Positions 49,645-58,356 of a DNA stretch of 64,000 nucleotides are shown in pieces. Under the pieces are notes generated by a model. The model was not told the DNA's origin. It made no database searches and worked only from the letters and a program-made list of their open reading frames with translations. Origin of the DNA: JAIOTG01 sp964644045 (GTDB taxonomy: Bacteria; Patescibacteriota; Patescibacteriia; Patescibacteriales; JAGXOH01); NCBI GenBank assembly GCA_964644045.1, contig CAZXUK010000001.1, positions 1-64,000 of the forward strand, read 5' to 3'. The stretch's first letter is position 1, and each line of letters opens with the position of its first letter. The position numbers and the translations under genes are program-made.

Positions 49645-50874
49645 TTAAATATTTAAAAAATCCTCAATCTCTTTGCCTTTTTCTGTTTTGGTTATTTTTA
49701 TATCCGCTTCTTTGGCTTTTTCTTTTACCCCTTCTCCTATAAACGGAGTTATGATCTCGTCCGGCACAAAAGTGCGGATCATTCTCATTCCTCCTCCTTT
49801 CTCCTTGTCCAAATAAGGATTATCTATTGTCTTTTTTTGTCTTATATTTTCTCCTTCTTTATCCACTATCAAATACTGCGGTGCCCCCAATTTCTCATAC
49901 ACCCGACCTTCTTTAATTGGAACTATAATTCTATATCCCCTTTTTTCTTCAACTCCCAAATCTCGAGGATTAACAAATCTTTTTTTCCAATTCATTCTTC
50001 TGCCCCAAATAGGCCTGATCGTGCCCGAACTATAATCATGGGACTCTACTTGGATCACCACTTGGTCCAAGCGAGTTATTTTATCCACCAATTCTTGCTG
50101 TAAGGCCTTGGTTTTATCTTGCGCCTGCTTAACTGACAGATCAGCCGGTAGCTTAATGGTAATTTCGGCAAACCCGGCCGAACCTATTTTTCTGGTCTTA
50201 ATATCTGATAACTCAACTTTTTTTTCTTTTAAAATTTTTCTAACCCCCTTTTCCACCTCTTCGTCTTTTACTCCCACCAACTGATCTATAGTTTCAGCTC
50301 CCAACTCCCTGGTTTCATAAATAATATAAAGCCCGATAAATATGGCTAAAACTCCATCAGCCAAAGGAAAAAATTTAACTAAAACCAAGCCCAACAAAAC
50401 CCCCAGAGAAGAGATCACATCGGCCCGAGAGTGCTGGGCATCTGCTACTAAAGCTAAGCTGTCTTCTTCTCTGCCCACCTTGAATTTATATCTGGCCATT
50501 AATTCATTGGCAATAACAGATATTATAACAGCTCCAAAACCCCAAACACTTAACCTGACCGCGCTATAACTCATTAATTGCTCCACCCCTTCATAAATTA
50601 TCCAAACAGCTGAAATAAACAATAAAAAAACTATACCCAAACCGGCAATATTTTCAAAATTGTAATGTCCGTAGGGATGTTTTTCATCTTTGCCTCTTTG
50701 GGAGGCCTTAATACCAAAAAAAGACACAACTGAAGAAAGCACATCCAGACCGGAATGAATTCCGTCCGCCATTAGAGCCGCGCTTCCGGCCAAAAAACCC
50801 GCTCCCAATTTACTTAAAGACAAAAAAACATTAACAACCACGGAAACCCCGGAAGTTTTTTCTTTTCTATTCAT
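49645..50874 (-). CDS. Cation diffusion facilitator fused to NifX-like domain
   Basis: Residues 1-200 are a CDF metal efflux transporter (six TMs). The metal sites are in ALMADGIHSGLDVLSS and ALVADAQHSRADVISS, each with HxxxD. Residues 205-285 form the cytosolic CDF domain. About 305-409 resemble the dinitrogenase iron-molybdenum cofactor (NifX/NifB C-terminal) fold (RIIVPIKEGRVYEKLGAPQYLIVD ... MRMIRTFVPDEIITPFIGEG). That fold binds metal clusters, so the fusion hints at Fe or Fe-S/Mo handling. Neighbours DUF134 and DUF5320 are typical companions of NifX-like proteins in anaerobes. Confidence 0.88.
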   Translation of the reverse strand: MNRKEKTSGVSVVVNVFLSLSKLGAGFLAGSAALMADGIHSGLDVLSSVVSFFGIKASQRGKDEKHPYGHYNFENIAGLGIVFLLFISAVWIIYEGVEQLMSYSAVRLSVWGFGAVIISVIANELMARYKFKVGREEDSLALVADAQHSRADVISSLGVLLGLVLVKFFPLADGVLAIFIGLYIIYETRELGAETIDQLVGVKDEEVEKGVRKILKEKKVELSDIKTRKIGSAGFAEITIKLPADLSVKQAQDKTKALQQELVDKITRLDQVVIQVESHDYSSGTIRPIWGRRMNWKKRFVNPRDLGVEEKRGYRIIVPIKEGRVYEKLGAPQYLIVDKEGENIRQKKTIDNPYLDKEKGGGMRMIRTFVPDEIITPFIGEGVKEKAKEADIKITKTEKGKEIEDFLNI

Positions 50875-50889
50875 AAAAATTAATTAATC

Positions 50890-52377
50890 CTAAACCCAAC
50901 CCATAACCATGGCCAAGCCCAGTAAAAACATTATTAAACCGGCAAATAAATGAAGTTTATGAATATTATTTTCTTTCCAAGCAGAAACATCTTTTACTTG
51001 TTTGAGGCCCAAATAAACCAAAAACATGATAATCAACATGGGAGCCACAAAAATAAGGTTATAGATCAACAAGGGCGGCAATGATTGAAAAATATTTTGA
51101 ACCGACAAAACTCCGCAACAAATTATATAAGGACCTATGGTGCAGGGAAGTAAAAATAAAGTTACAAAAATCCCCACAATACCGGCCCCCAAGGGCGAAG
51201 TAACCCCGGAAATTAGTTTTTTAACTTTTGGCCGCAGAAGCAAAGGCATTTCCGTGCCCAGGCCACCCGGTTTATAGCTGATAAAATCCTTAATATTTAA
51301 AAGTCCTAAAACAATAGCTACGCCTCCCAAGATCTTATACATCCATAAACGGATGGAAGTAATAGCTTGAACCAATTTTATAAACTTAATAATCACTAAA
51401 CCATAAAATAAATACATCACAAAAACCGCCGCTATAAAAGCTAAGCCGGCTAAGATTATATTTTTTCTGCTCTTGGGGTTATAAGTCAAAATTGTGGTAA
51501 GCATTAAAATCAAAACCGCAAAAGCGCAAGGATTAACTGCGTCCACAACAGCCAAAGAAACAATTTTAAACCAGGTAAAATCAGTATTCATTTTTTCTCC
51601 GGCAAATTTCTGTTTTTGGGTAGAATCTTTTTCGGTTTTTGTCTTATCCCCAGAATTGACCGCAGAAGAACTTTCAGAATTTTTTTGGACATAAGGAACT
51701 CCTTGTCCATTCCACTTAATTATCCAGCCGTCTATCTTAACCGCTTGATCAAACTCTACTTCTTTTCCGGACAAAGACACGGAAAGATCGTTCCAAGAAA
51801 CATAATCACCTTCTTTTTTAATGGTTTCGGCCAAATTATCAACTCCTAAAAATTTTTGTAAATTATCCAGAGAAGCATTTTCCTCTTTTTTTACCAAGAC
51901 CCTGTCCTTTTTCCAGATCTTGGGATAAAAAGGCAAAAAATTTAAATTCAGTTGAGAAAAATTCTTTAATTCTCCGTTAGACAAAGAACATTTATTCTGA
52001 CCGTTTTTCAGTCTCTGTTCAAAATTGTTTAAAATACCCCTATCTCCGCGCAAATAATCATTGGGACCGAATATTAACAAAGGAATTCCCAATCCCGTAT
52101 TATAATTCTCGTTATACTTGCTCATTAAATTGGGATTCCCCGGCGTTTGATAAATCTCGTATTCAATTACTGTTAAATTCTCATATTTTTCAGGCAATTC
52201 TTGTAAAACTTCCGGGTCAGTCTGGGCGCAATGAGGACAGCCCACTCCGGTAAAATAAACCGCGCAAAAATTTTTACTATTACCCTCTTGCGCGGAAACA
52301 TTGAACAAGGGAAAACATAAAATCGATAAAAAAAACAAAATTTGAAAAAATCTCTTTAACCTAAAAACACTGAACAT
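50890..52377 (-). CDS. Thioredoxin-like/CcdA fusion, thiol electron transporter
   Basis: The 495-residue protein has a signal peptide (about 10-30). An extracytoplasmic thioredoxin-like domain with the motif GVGCPHCAQTDPE (CxxC near 50-53) follows, then a second small soluble region. A DsbD/CcdA transmembrane domain from about 275 closes the chain, with the redox cysteines in VDAVNPCAFAVLI and LPCTIGPYIICCG. It should carry electrons across the membrane to reduce extracellular thiols. Order (Trx first, membrane last) differs from E. coli DsbD. It is encoded between DUF134 and the CDF transporter with short gaps. Confidence 0.85.
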   Translation of the reverse strand: MFSVFRLKRFFQILFFLSILCFPLFNVSAQEGNSKNFCAVYFTGVGCPHCAQTDPEVLQELPEKYENLTVIEYEIYQTPGNPNLMSKYNENYNTGLGIPLLIFGPNDYLRGDRGILNNFEQRLKNGQNKCSLSNGELKNFSQLNLNFLPFYPKIWKKDRVLVKKEENASLDNLQKFLGVDNLAETIKKEGDYVSWNDLSVSLSGKEVEFDQAVKIDGWIIKWNGQGVPYVQKNSESSSAVNSGDKTKTEKDSTQKQKFAGEKMNTDFTWFKIVSLAVVDAVNPCAFAVLILMLTTILTYNPKSRKNIILAGLAFIAAVFVMYLFYGLVIIKFIKLVQAITSIRLWMYKILGGVAIVLGLLNIKDFISYKPGGLGTEMPLLLRPKVKKLISGVTSPLGAGIVGIFVTLFLLPCTIGPYIICCGVLSVQNIFQSLPPLLIYNLIFVAPMLIIMFLVYLGLKQVKDVSAWKENNIHKLHLFAGLIMFLLGLAMVMGWV

Positions 52378-52394
52378 ATTTTTTAAATTAATTA

Positions 52395-52721
52395 TTATTT
52401 TTCTCTGGAAATTTTAATGCCTTTGCCTTCTGATAAGGCCTGGCTGACTTTTTTATAAGCCGAACTCAAAATCCTTTGGAAAGTACTTTGAGAAGTATTC
52501 ATCTTTCGAGCACACTCCTTTTGTTCTAAATCCCTGATATTTTTAAGGCGCAGGGCCTCTATCTCTTCCGCGCTTAATTCCACTATTTCCAAATTTCGCA
52601 TAGGCACACCCTGGGGCTTAAAATAATCAGAACGCAGATCCGAACTAACCCGACGCCTTAAAGGGGGTCGGCCCAAGCGACGAGAATAATAAATATTTTT
52701 TCGGAAATCTTTCTTGTTCAT
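52395..52721 (-). CDS. DUF134 (UPF0251) helix-turn-helix protein
   Basis: The 108-residue protein has the family core RRRVSSDL, a middle segment ELSAEEIEALRLKNIRDLEQ and an HTH with ECARKMNTSQSTFQRILSSAYKKVSQAL, resembling sigma region 4. DUF134 proteins are predicted DNA-binding regulators. They often sit by NifX-like and DUF5320 genes, as here. It is probably the local regulator of this operon. Confidence 0.9.
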   Translation of the reverse strand: MNKKDFRKNIYYSRRLGRPPLRRRVSSDLRSDYFKPQGVPMRNLEIVELSAEEIEALRLKNIRDLEQKECARKMNTSQSTFQRILSSAYKKVSQALSEGKGIKISREK

Positions 52722-52798
52722 ATAATTATTTATTATACAATAACAAAAAACAAAATTAAAGCCGGAGAAAAATTTCCCCGGCTAATAATTTTGGTCCT

Positions 52799-53065
52799 TT
52801 ATTTTTCTTCGGCCAAATTTTCCTTTTCTTTCTGTATCTGATTCAATTCCTGTTTTAACATCTCTTCTTCTTGCTCCAGGGCCTTTTTTTCATCTGTTTC
52901 AGTCCAGGCTCTACGAAAAGATCTAAAACCAAGCCCGAAACCTCTTCCTCTTCCCGAAAAACCGCCTCGTCTAAAACCGCGAGCAGCTCCGGCTCCGCAA
53001 GGACCCATTCCTCTACCGCTTCCGGGGCCCGCGCCCATAGGACCGGTTCCGTTAAATCCTGGCAT
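52799..53065 (-). CDS. DUF5320 glycine-rich small protein
   Basis: The 88-residue protein has the characteristic MPGFNGTGPMGAGPGSGRG start and an arginine/glycine/phenylalanine-rich middle. The C-terminal helix is charged (KKALEQEEEMLKQELNQIQKEKENL), probably a coiled coil. The family is found with DUF134 and NifX-like genes in anaerobic bacteria and archaea, and its role is unknown. It heads the five-gene minus-strand run. Confidence 0.9.
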   Translation of the reverse strand: MPGFNGTGPMGAGPGSGRGMGPCGAGAARGFRRGGFSGRGRGFGLGFRSFRRAWTETDEKKALEQEEEMLKQELNQIQKEKENLAEEK

Positions 53066-53267
53066 AATTTTATTACCTTTTTTATTAATCCCTTGAGGAC
53101 TTAATATAAAATGGTAAATTAATATTTATGAATATATACCTATATCTATTATTGAGTATATACCCATAAATAAATCTTGTCAACCCCTATTACGAATTCA
53201 CAAGATTACGAATTCACAAATTAAATCACGAATTGCACAAATAAAGCTATCAATAATTTTATAAATC

Positions 53268-53538
53268 TCTCCTCTTTTAAAGTAGAGGAATTGAATATAG
53301 TTTTTAAAAAATTCCTCCCCTTTTTAAGGGGAGGTTAGGTGGGGTTATTCGTGAATTTGTGATCGGATTCGTGCGTTTCGTAATCTTTTTAAGTCCTACC
53401 CATTACGAATTCACGAATTTTATCACGAATTACACGAATAAAACGGTTAATAGTTCTAAAAAAATTCCTCCCCTTTTTAAGGGGAGGTTAGGTGGGGTTA
53501 TTCGTGAATTTGTTATCGGATTCGTGCATTTCGTAATC
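53268..53538. repeat. Copies of the palindromic repeat family in a 470-bp gap
   Basis: The gap 53066-53538 holds no gene. Two long copies, 153 bases apart (53311 and 53464), share ATTCCTCCCC, TTTTTAAGGGGAGG and TTAGGTGGGG, then TTATTCGTGAATTTGT and ATCGGATTCGTGC. A shorter CTCCTCTTTTAAAGTAGAGG lies just before them. The flanks contain inverted forms (ATTACGAATTCACGAATT). The unit is the same family that sits in frame inside tsaD. Confidence 0.8.
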
Positions 53539-54219
53539 TTATGTATTTGTGATTAGATATTCAGTCCAATTTTGAGAAGTGAGAATTTCCGGATTCACAG
53601 CGTTTTTTAGAGTATAATCTCCCACCGCGGTTCTTTGTAGCTCTTTTAGATAAGCCCCGCACTCTAATTCTTGGCCGATATCATAAGCCAAAGAACGAAT
53701 ATAAGTCCCGGAGGAACAAATTATTTCTATCTCCACACCGGGAAAATCATAGTTTTTTAATTTTAATTCATAAACCTCGATTTCCACCGGCTCTCTTTCC
53801 ACGATTTTTCCTTGTCTGGCCAAATTATAAAGCTTTTCTCCTTTTATTTTTTTAGCACTAAACATGGGTGGAATCTGCTTTTGTCTGCCTTGAAAATTTT
53901 TCAAAACTTTTTTTATTTTTTTGCGAGTTATAAATTCAATCTTATTTTCTTCTATAATTTTACCGGTTGAATCATGGGTGTCAGTAACCACTCCCAAACA
54001 AATTTGGGCTTTATACTTTTTTTGAGTTTTGACTATCTTATCAATTTGCTTAGTAGCATTCCTGCCTATTGCCAAAACCAAAACTCCGCCGGCAAAAGGG
54101 TCCAAGGTTCCGGCATGGCCGATTTTTTTAATCCCCGTAATTTTCCTAAGCTGATTAACTATATCATGAGAAGTGGGGCCAACCGGCTTATTTACAACCA
54201 AAAAACCTGAATTTTTCAT
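53539..54219 (-). CDS. truB: tRNA pseudouridine-55 synthase
   Basis: The 226-residue enzyme makes pseudouridine 55 in the T loop of tRNAs. It has the expected start GFLVVNKPVGPTSHDIVNQL, the catalytic block KIGHAGTLDPFAGGVLVLAIGRNATK with the active Asp, and CSSGTYIRSLAYDIGQ. It is shorter than E. coli TruB because the C-terminal PUA-like domain is absent. Stop and start spacing suggest an independent gene, 61 bases after the acylphosphatase gene. Confidence 0.94.
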   Translation of the reverse strand: MKNSGFLVVNKPVGPTSHDIVNQLRKITGIKKIGHAGTLDPFAGGVLVLAIGRNATKQIDKIVKTQKKYKAQICLGVVTDTHDSTGKIIEENKIEFITRKKIKKVLKNFQGRQKQIPPMFSAKKIKGEKLYNLARQGKIVEREPVEIEVYELKLKNYDFPGVEIEIICSSGTYIRSLAYDIGQELECGAYLKELQRTAVGDYTLKNAVNPEILTSQNWTEYLITNT

Positions 54220-54280
54220 TTTTTACTATTAAAAATAAATCAACACCTAAAACCCAAAAACTAACACCTAAGACCTGTTA

Positions 54281-54553
54281 TTAATATCTAACTTCAAAAC
54301 CCTCAAAATTTTTCAGCTCTTGGGAAAAATCTTGCTCAACCTTATCCACGCGGGCAGAAGATGAGCCTTGCCAACACCAAGCCAATAATTCTTTTAATTT
54401 TTCTTCTTCTCCCTCCGCTTCCAAATAAACCGAGCCGTCCGCTTGGTTGGCCACCCAGCCGGTCAAGCCCAGCTCCCGAGCTTTTTGGCGGGCGGAGTCG
54501 CGAAAAAACACTCCTTGGACCCGTCCGTAAATTGTGGCTTTAAGATGTTTCAT
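54281..54553 (-). CDS. acyP: Acylphosphatase
   Basis: The 90-residue protein hydrolyses acyl phosphates. The phosphate-binding loop GRVQGVFFRDSARQKARELGLTG-like region with catalytic Arg, and GWVANQADGSVYLEAEGEEE with the catalytic Asn, are both complete. The middle and end follow the family pattern (VDKVEQDF, FEGFEVRY). Confidence 0.94.
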   Translation of the reverse strand: MKHLKATIYGRVQGVFFRDSARQKARELGLTGWVANQADGSVYLEAEGEEEKLKELLAWCWQGSSSARVDKVEQDFSQELKNFEGFEVRY

Positions 54554-54589
54554 AACTATACCATAATAAAATAAAGGTAATCAGTCAAA

Positions 54590-54642
54590 ACAAAACCCCT
54601 CCCCAGTCCTCCCCTTTGAAAGGGAAGGATTGAGGTGGGGTT
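54590..54642. repeat. Long inverted-repeat copy of the palindromic family
   Basis: Arms of about 24 bases, AACCCCTCCCCAGTCCTCCC followed by CTTT and its near complement ending AGGTGGGGTT, form an almost complete hairpin between acyP and the superoxide reductase gene. It shows the full-length form of the family. Confidence 0.7.
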
Positions 54643-54660
54643 ATCAATTTTTAAAATTTT

Positions 54661-55038
54661 TTATTTACTCTTCCACAATCCGTGAACATTGCAATAAATT
54701 CGCGCGGACAAATTCTCTTCCCGCGCTTCAAATTCAGCTTCCGGCGCCTGCGTGGGGTTTAAAAACTTCTTAAAACTTTTGTCCCCGGCCTGAAGCTCTA
54801 TCCACTCAATATAATGAGCCCCTTCCATGGGATGAGCCACTGAGCCAACCTTAACTTTTACCCCCTTTTCCGATCTTTCAATTACCGGGACATGCTTTTC
54901 CCGGCCCTCATCCTCTTGCTTGGCTTCCAACAACTCCATATTCTCTCCGCAACAAACCAGCTGACCGGCTCCGGCATGCAAAACTTCCACTATATTTCCG
55001 CAAACATTACAGCGATAAATTTGTTTTTCTTGGGTCAT
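54661..55038 (-). CDS. Desulfoferrodoxin (superoxide reductase)
   Basis: The 125-residue protein has an N-terminal desulforedoxin-type centre (YRCNVCGN ... LVCCGENMELL) and the superoxide reductase domain. The active iron ligands are in KHVPVIE, VAHPMEGAHYIEWIEL and ARIYCNVHGLW (four His and one Cys). It reduces superoxide to peroxide without making oxygen. It is encoded 12 bases after rubrerythrin, which can remove the peroxide, so the two form an oxidative-stress operon of an oxygen-sensitive cell. Confidence 0.95.
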   Translation of the reverse strand: MTQEKQIYRCNVCGNIVEVLHAGAGQLVCCGENMELLEAKQEDEGREKHVPVIERSEKGVKVKVGSVAHPMEGAHYIEWIELQAGDKSFKKFLNPTQAPEAEFEAREENLSARIYCNVHGLWKSK

Positions 55039-55050
55039 ATTTAAATTTTA

Positions 55051-55632
55051 TTAATAAGTCTCGCATTTAAGCTCAAAATAATTATAAGGATGATCGCAAC
55101 TGGGGCACTTAGCCGGAGCCTCTTCTCCTTCATGAACATAGCCGCATTTTCGGCAAACCCACTCCTTTTTCTCGCTTTTTTTAAAAATTGTCTTTCCCTG
55201 CACTTCTTGCAAAAGACAGGTATAACGATCCTCGTGGTGCACTTCCGCCCGCCCGATAGCTTTTAATCTTTGGGCAATCTCGGGAAGACCCTCTTCTTCG
55301 GCAGTTTGGGCAAACTCCGGATACATTTGACTGTTTTCATAGTGCTCCCCGGCAATAGCGACTTGTAAATTCTCTTCAGTGTCCCCATAATCAGTCGGGA
55401 CCTCAGCCTCTACCTCCAAAGTTTTTTCTTGAAAGTTTTTAGCCTTAAGTTCTTGAATCATTTTAAAAAGCCATTTAGCATGCTCTCTTTCATTTTCAGC
55501 GGTTAAAAGAAAAATCTCGGAGATCTGCTCATAGCCCTCTTTTTTGGCCACCTTAGAATAAAAAGTGTAACGATTTCTTGCCTGGCTTTCGCCAACAAAG
55601 GCCTTGGCCAAATTTTGTAAAGTTTTTTCCAT
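55051..55632 (-). CDS. Rubrerythrin
   Basis: The 193-residue protein has a four-helix ferritin-like di-iron domain (LAKAFVGESQARNRYTFYSKVAKKEG, AENEREHAKWLFKM, AIAGEHYENSQMYPEFAQTAEEEG, AEVHHEDRY). A rubredoxin centre closes the chain (WVCRKCGYVHEGEEAPAKCPSC). It acts as a peroxide reductase. It is the first gene of the pair with superoxide reductase. Confidence 0.96.
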   Translation of the reverse strand: MEKTLQNLAKAFVGESQARNRYTFYSKVAKKEGYEQISEIFLLTAENEREHAKWLFKMIQELKAKNFQEKTLEVEAEVPTDYGDTEENLQVAIAGEHYENSQMYPEFAQTAEEEGLPEIAQRLKAIGRAEVHHEDRYTCLLQEVQGKTIFKKSEKKEWVCRKCGYVHEGEEAPAKCPSCDHPYNYFELKCETY

Positions 55633-55768
55633 AATTATTGATATTATTAATGAAGTAATTATATTTTATTAACTTTAACCTTTTTAGTCAATTAATATTT
55701 GTTTAATATTGCCAAAATTTTAAAAAAATGATTAAATAAAGAAAACACCTAACTATTAATAAAAAAAT

Positions 55769-56902
55769 ATGGCTAAAAAATTTGAGGATTTATTAAAAGA
55801 GGATTTTTTTCGTTTTTCCCTGGAAGAAATCAAAGATCTTAAATTAAGATTCTTTAGGGAAGCTTTCCGGCATCACTATAATAATTGCCCGGAATACAAA
55901 AAATATTGTGATTTTTATAAAACCAAACCGGAGGATATAAAAACTTATGATGACCTGGAGAAGATCCAGCCCGTTCCCGCGGACGCTTTCCGGGATTCGG
56001 ATAATTTGATCCTAAGCGTTCCCCGTGAAGAAGTGGTGGAAATCTTTACAACCAGCAGCACTACCTCGCCCAACCCCGTAAGATACGCTTACAACCAAGA
56101 AGATTATGAAATGATATCAAAAATAAACGGTGTTTTATGGAAAGACGGATATGACATTCCCGATGCTCGATCCCTTCTTTTCTTGGCTCCCAGTCCGGAA
56201 GAATCAGATACAGGTTTGGTAAAAGGGGGTTACTTAGGTTGGAAAGGAGTCGGCTTTAAAGATGAAAATATTATTTTCGGGGTAAAAAACGGAAACCTGG
56301 ATGTGGATGATCTTTTAGAAAAGATAGAAAACAGCCCTAAACCCATAACCATTTACGGTCCTCCTTTTGCCTATCTCCCCTTTACGGAAAAATGGAAACA
56401 ACAAGGAGAAAAACCGCTTATTGACTTAAACGGAAAATCCCGTTTTATCACTACCGGCGGATGGAAAGGAGTCAAACATGACATCTCTAAAGAAGAACTG
56501 AAAGAACAAATAGCCAAAACTTTTAATGTTGATCCTTCGGAGATCAGAGATGGCTACGGATCCACCGATATAATGACCATGCTTCCCGAATGCGGCCAGC
56601 AAAGAAAACACGTTCCTTTTTGGAATCATGTTTCTGTAAGAGATCCAGAGGATACCAGCAAGGAATTAGGCCCGGATAAAGAGGGCTTGATAGTTTTAAT
56701 GGCCTCCTGGCCTCAAGCTTATCCCGCTTTTTGTATGACCGGGGATATGGGCTTCATTAAAGAAGAAGACTGCCCCTGCGGAAGAAAAGGACAAACAGTG
56801 GAAATTACCGGCAGAGCCAAAGGAGCGGGAGCTCGGGGTTGCGCCATAAGACTGGAACAATTCATGGAAGCCATACAAAGCAAAGACGCCTTTGATTTTT
56901 AA
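55769..56902 (+). CDS. LuxE-like acyl-protein synthetase (ANL/PaaK-type)
   Basis: The 377-residue enzyme belongs to the LuxE group of adenylate-forming enzymes. Visible parts are QPVPADAFRDSDNLIL, a Ser/Thr-rich phosphate loop (IFTTSSTTSPNPVRY), FITTGGWKG, the RDGYGSTDIMTMLPEC motif near the acyl-adenylate site and a Cys-rich CPCGRKGQT element before the end. It would activate a fatty or other carboxylic acid and pass it to the LuxC-like reductase encoded 18 bases downstream. No luciferase genes are present, so light production is not implied. Confidence 0.85.
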   Translation: MAKKFEDLLKEDFFRFSLEEIKDLKLRFFREAFRHHYNNCPEYKKYCDFYKTKPEDIKTYDDLEKIQPVPADAFRDSDNLILSVPREEVVEIFTTSSTTSPNPVRYAYNQEDYEMISKINGVLWKDGYDIPDARSLLFLAPSPEESDTGLVKGGYLGWKGVGFKDENIIFGVKNGNLDVDDLLEKIENSPKPITIYGPPFAYLPFTEKWKQQGEKPLIDLNGKSRFITTGGWKGVKHDISKEELKEQIAKTFNVDPSEIRDGYGSTDIMTMLPECGQQRKHVPFWNHVSVRDPEDTSKELGPDKEGLIVLMASWPQAYPAFCMTGDMGFIKEEDCPCGRKGQTVEITGRAKGAGARGCAIRLEQFMEAIQSKDAFDF

Positions 56903-56920
56903 ACCTTTTAATCTTGAAAT

Positions 56921-58300
56921 ATGAACAAAATCAAAATTCCTTTTATTATCGGGGGAGAAACAATAAACAGGGAGGAAAATACGGAAAAAATAGATTTCCA
57001 TAAAAAAAGCGTGGAAATAAGCACGCCGGTTTTAACTCCCGAAGATCTGGAAAAGATCAAAAAAACTCAAGAGTACAAAAAATCTCTTCACGACTTAAAC
57101 TCGGAAGAAATTATTTCCTTTTTAACCAAAGCGAAAGAAAAATGGAAAAAAGGAAGCAACCTCCGGGAAGAGGCCGGAAAAAAAATCACTCAGGCCACCG
57201 GTTATTCTCCGGAAATGGTGGATTTCGCCTTGCAACAAATAGAAGACATTTTATCCCGAGACTATCTGGAACTGCTTTTAAAATCGGAACTGGGAAACAA
57301 AGAAATGATGGATTCTTGGGTAGAAAAAGGAGAGGCCTATGTCCATTGCCAACCCGCGGGGACTGTCCTTCATATTCTCTCGGGCAACGCTCCTTTGATC
57401 GGGATCATAAGTTTGCTCCGCGGTCTTTTAACCAAAAACATTAATATTTTGAAAATGTCTTCCGGAGACTTGGTAACTCTTTCTCATTTTATTCAAATCT
57501 TTCAAGAAATAGACCCCGACCACCCCATAACCAAATCAATTTCGGCGGTTTATTGGAAAAGTTCGGGCTTGGAAACCTTGAATCAATTCGTGGAAATTTC
57601 CGACTTACTTTGCGTTTGGGGCGGAGGAGAAGCAGTAGAAACCATAAAAAACAATTCTCAGGGCAAGGAAGTGTTGGAATTCGGCCCCAGAAGAGGAGTT
57701 CAATTGATCGGCAAGGAAGTTTTTCAAAACAAAAACCCGGAATATCTAAAAGGCGTAGCCCGAAAAGGAGCCCATGATCTGGTGGTTTTTGATCAAGAGG
57801 CCTGCTTTTCTCCTCAAGTATGCTTTATTGAAGGGAATTGGGAAGAAGCGAAAAAATACGCCTCCGAACTTAAAAAAGGGTTAGAAGAAGAAAATTCCCG
57901 CCTTCCCAAAGGAGAAAAAAACCTGCAAAGCGTTGCGGCAGTGGAGCACCTAAAGGCCTATTCCACCTTTTTGGGAAATGAGATCCTTGATTCTCCCCAA
58001 AAAGACCATATGATCGTAATAACGGAAAAAGTCAAACACACCAAGTCCCACCCCCTGGGAAGAACTTTATTCATAATTCCGGTTGAAGATTTCTCGGAAG
58101 CTATAAAAGAAATAGGGGAGGAAACCCAAGTAGTGGCGATTGAACCTTTTTCCCGGGCCTACGAATTAAGGGAAGAACTCACTTTGAACGGAGTGGACAG
58201 AATAACCCATTTGGGGAAAATGCCTTATTTCGCAGCCGGCGCTCCCCATGAAGGGATCTATCCCTTGTCCCGAATGGTAAGATGGGTAAAAAGCAGATAA
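56921..58300 (+). CDS. LuxC-like acyl-CoA/acyl-protein reductase
   Basis: The 459-residue enzyme of the aldehyde dehydrogenase superfamily has an N-terminal helical region. The nucleotide-binding part reads GTVLHILSGNAPLIGIISLLRGLLTKN and the catalytic Cys lies in DLVVFDQEACFSPQVCFIEG. Late motifs such as GRTLFIIPV and GVDRITHLGKMPYF are present. With the LuxE-like partner it should reduce an activated acid to an aldehyde with NADPH. A terminator follows. In non-luminous bacteria such pairs often serve lipid or surface-glycan synthesis, which is an inference here. Confidence 0.87.
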   Translation: MNKIKIPFIIGGETINREENTEKIDFHKKSVEISTPVLTPEDLEKIKKTQEYKKSLHDLNSEEIISFLTKAKEKWKKGSNLREEAGKKITQATGYSPEMVDFALQQIEDILSRDYLELLLKSELGNKEMMDSWVEKGEAYVHCQPAGTVLHILSGNAPLIGIISLLRGLLTKNINILKMSSGDLVTLSHFIQIFQEIDPDHPITKSISAVYWKSSGLETLNQFVEISDLLCVWGGGEAVETIKNNSQGKEVLEFGPRRGVQLIGKEVFQNKNPEYLKGVARKGAHDLVVFDQEACFSPQVCFIEGNWEEAKKYASELKKGLEEENSRLPKGEKNLQSVAAVEHLKAYSTFLGNEILDSPQKDHMIVITEKVKHTKSHPLGRTLFIIPVEDFSEAIKEIGEETQVVAIEPFSRAYELREELTLNGVDRITHLGKMPYFAAGAPHEGIYPLSRMVRWVKSR

Positions 58301-58327
58301 ATTCCTAAATAAAAACTTTGTTTTTAA

Positions 58328-58356
58328 AAACCCCTGCTTGTCAGGGGTTTTGTTTT
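58328..58356. terminator. Terminator of the LuxE/LuxC-like operon
   Basis: The stem AAACCCCTG/CAGGGGTTT with a 5-base loop is followed by TGTTTT. Confidence 0.8.

Noticed and set aside
55769..58300. Bioluminescence operon
   Set aside because: LuxE- and LuxC-like genes are present, but no luxA, luxB or luxD homologue lies in the neighbourhood.
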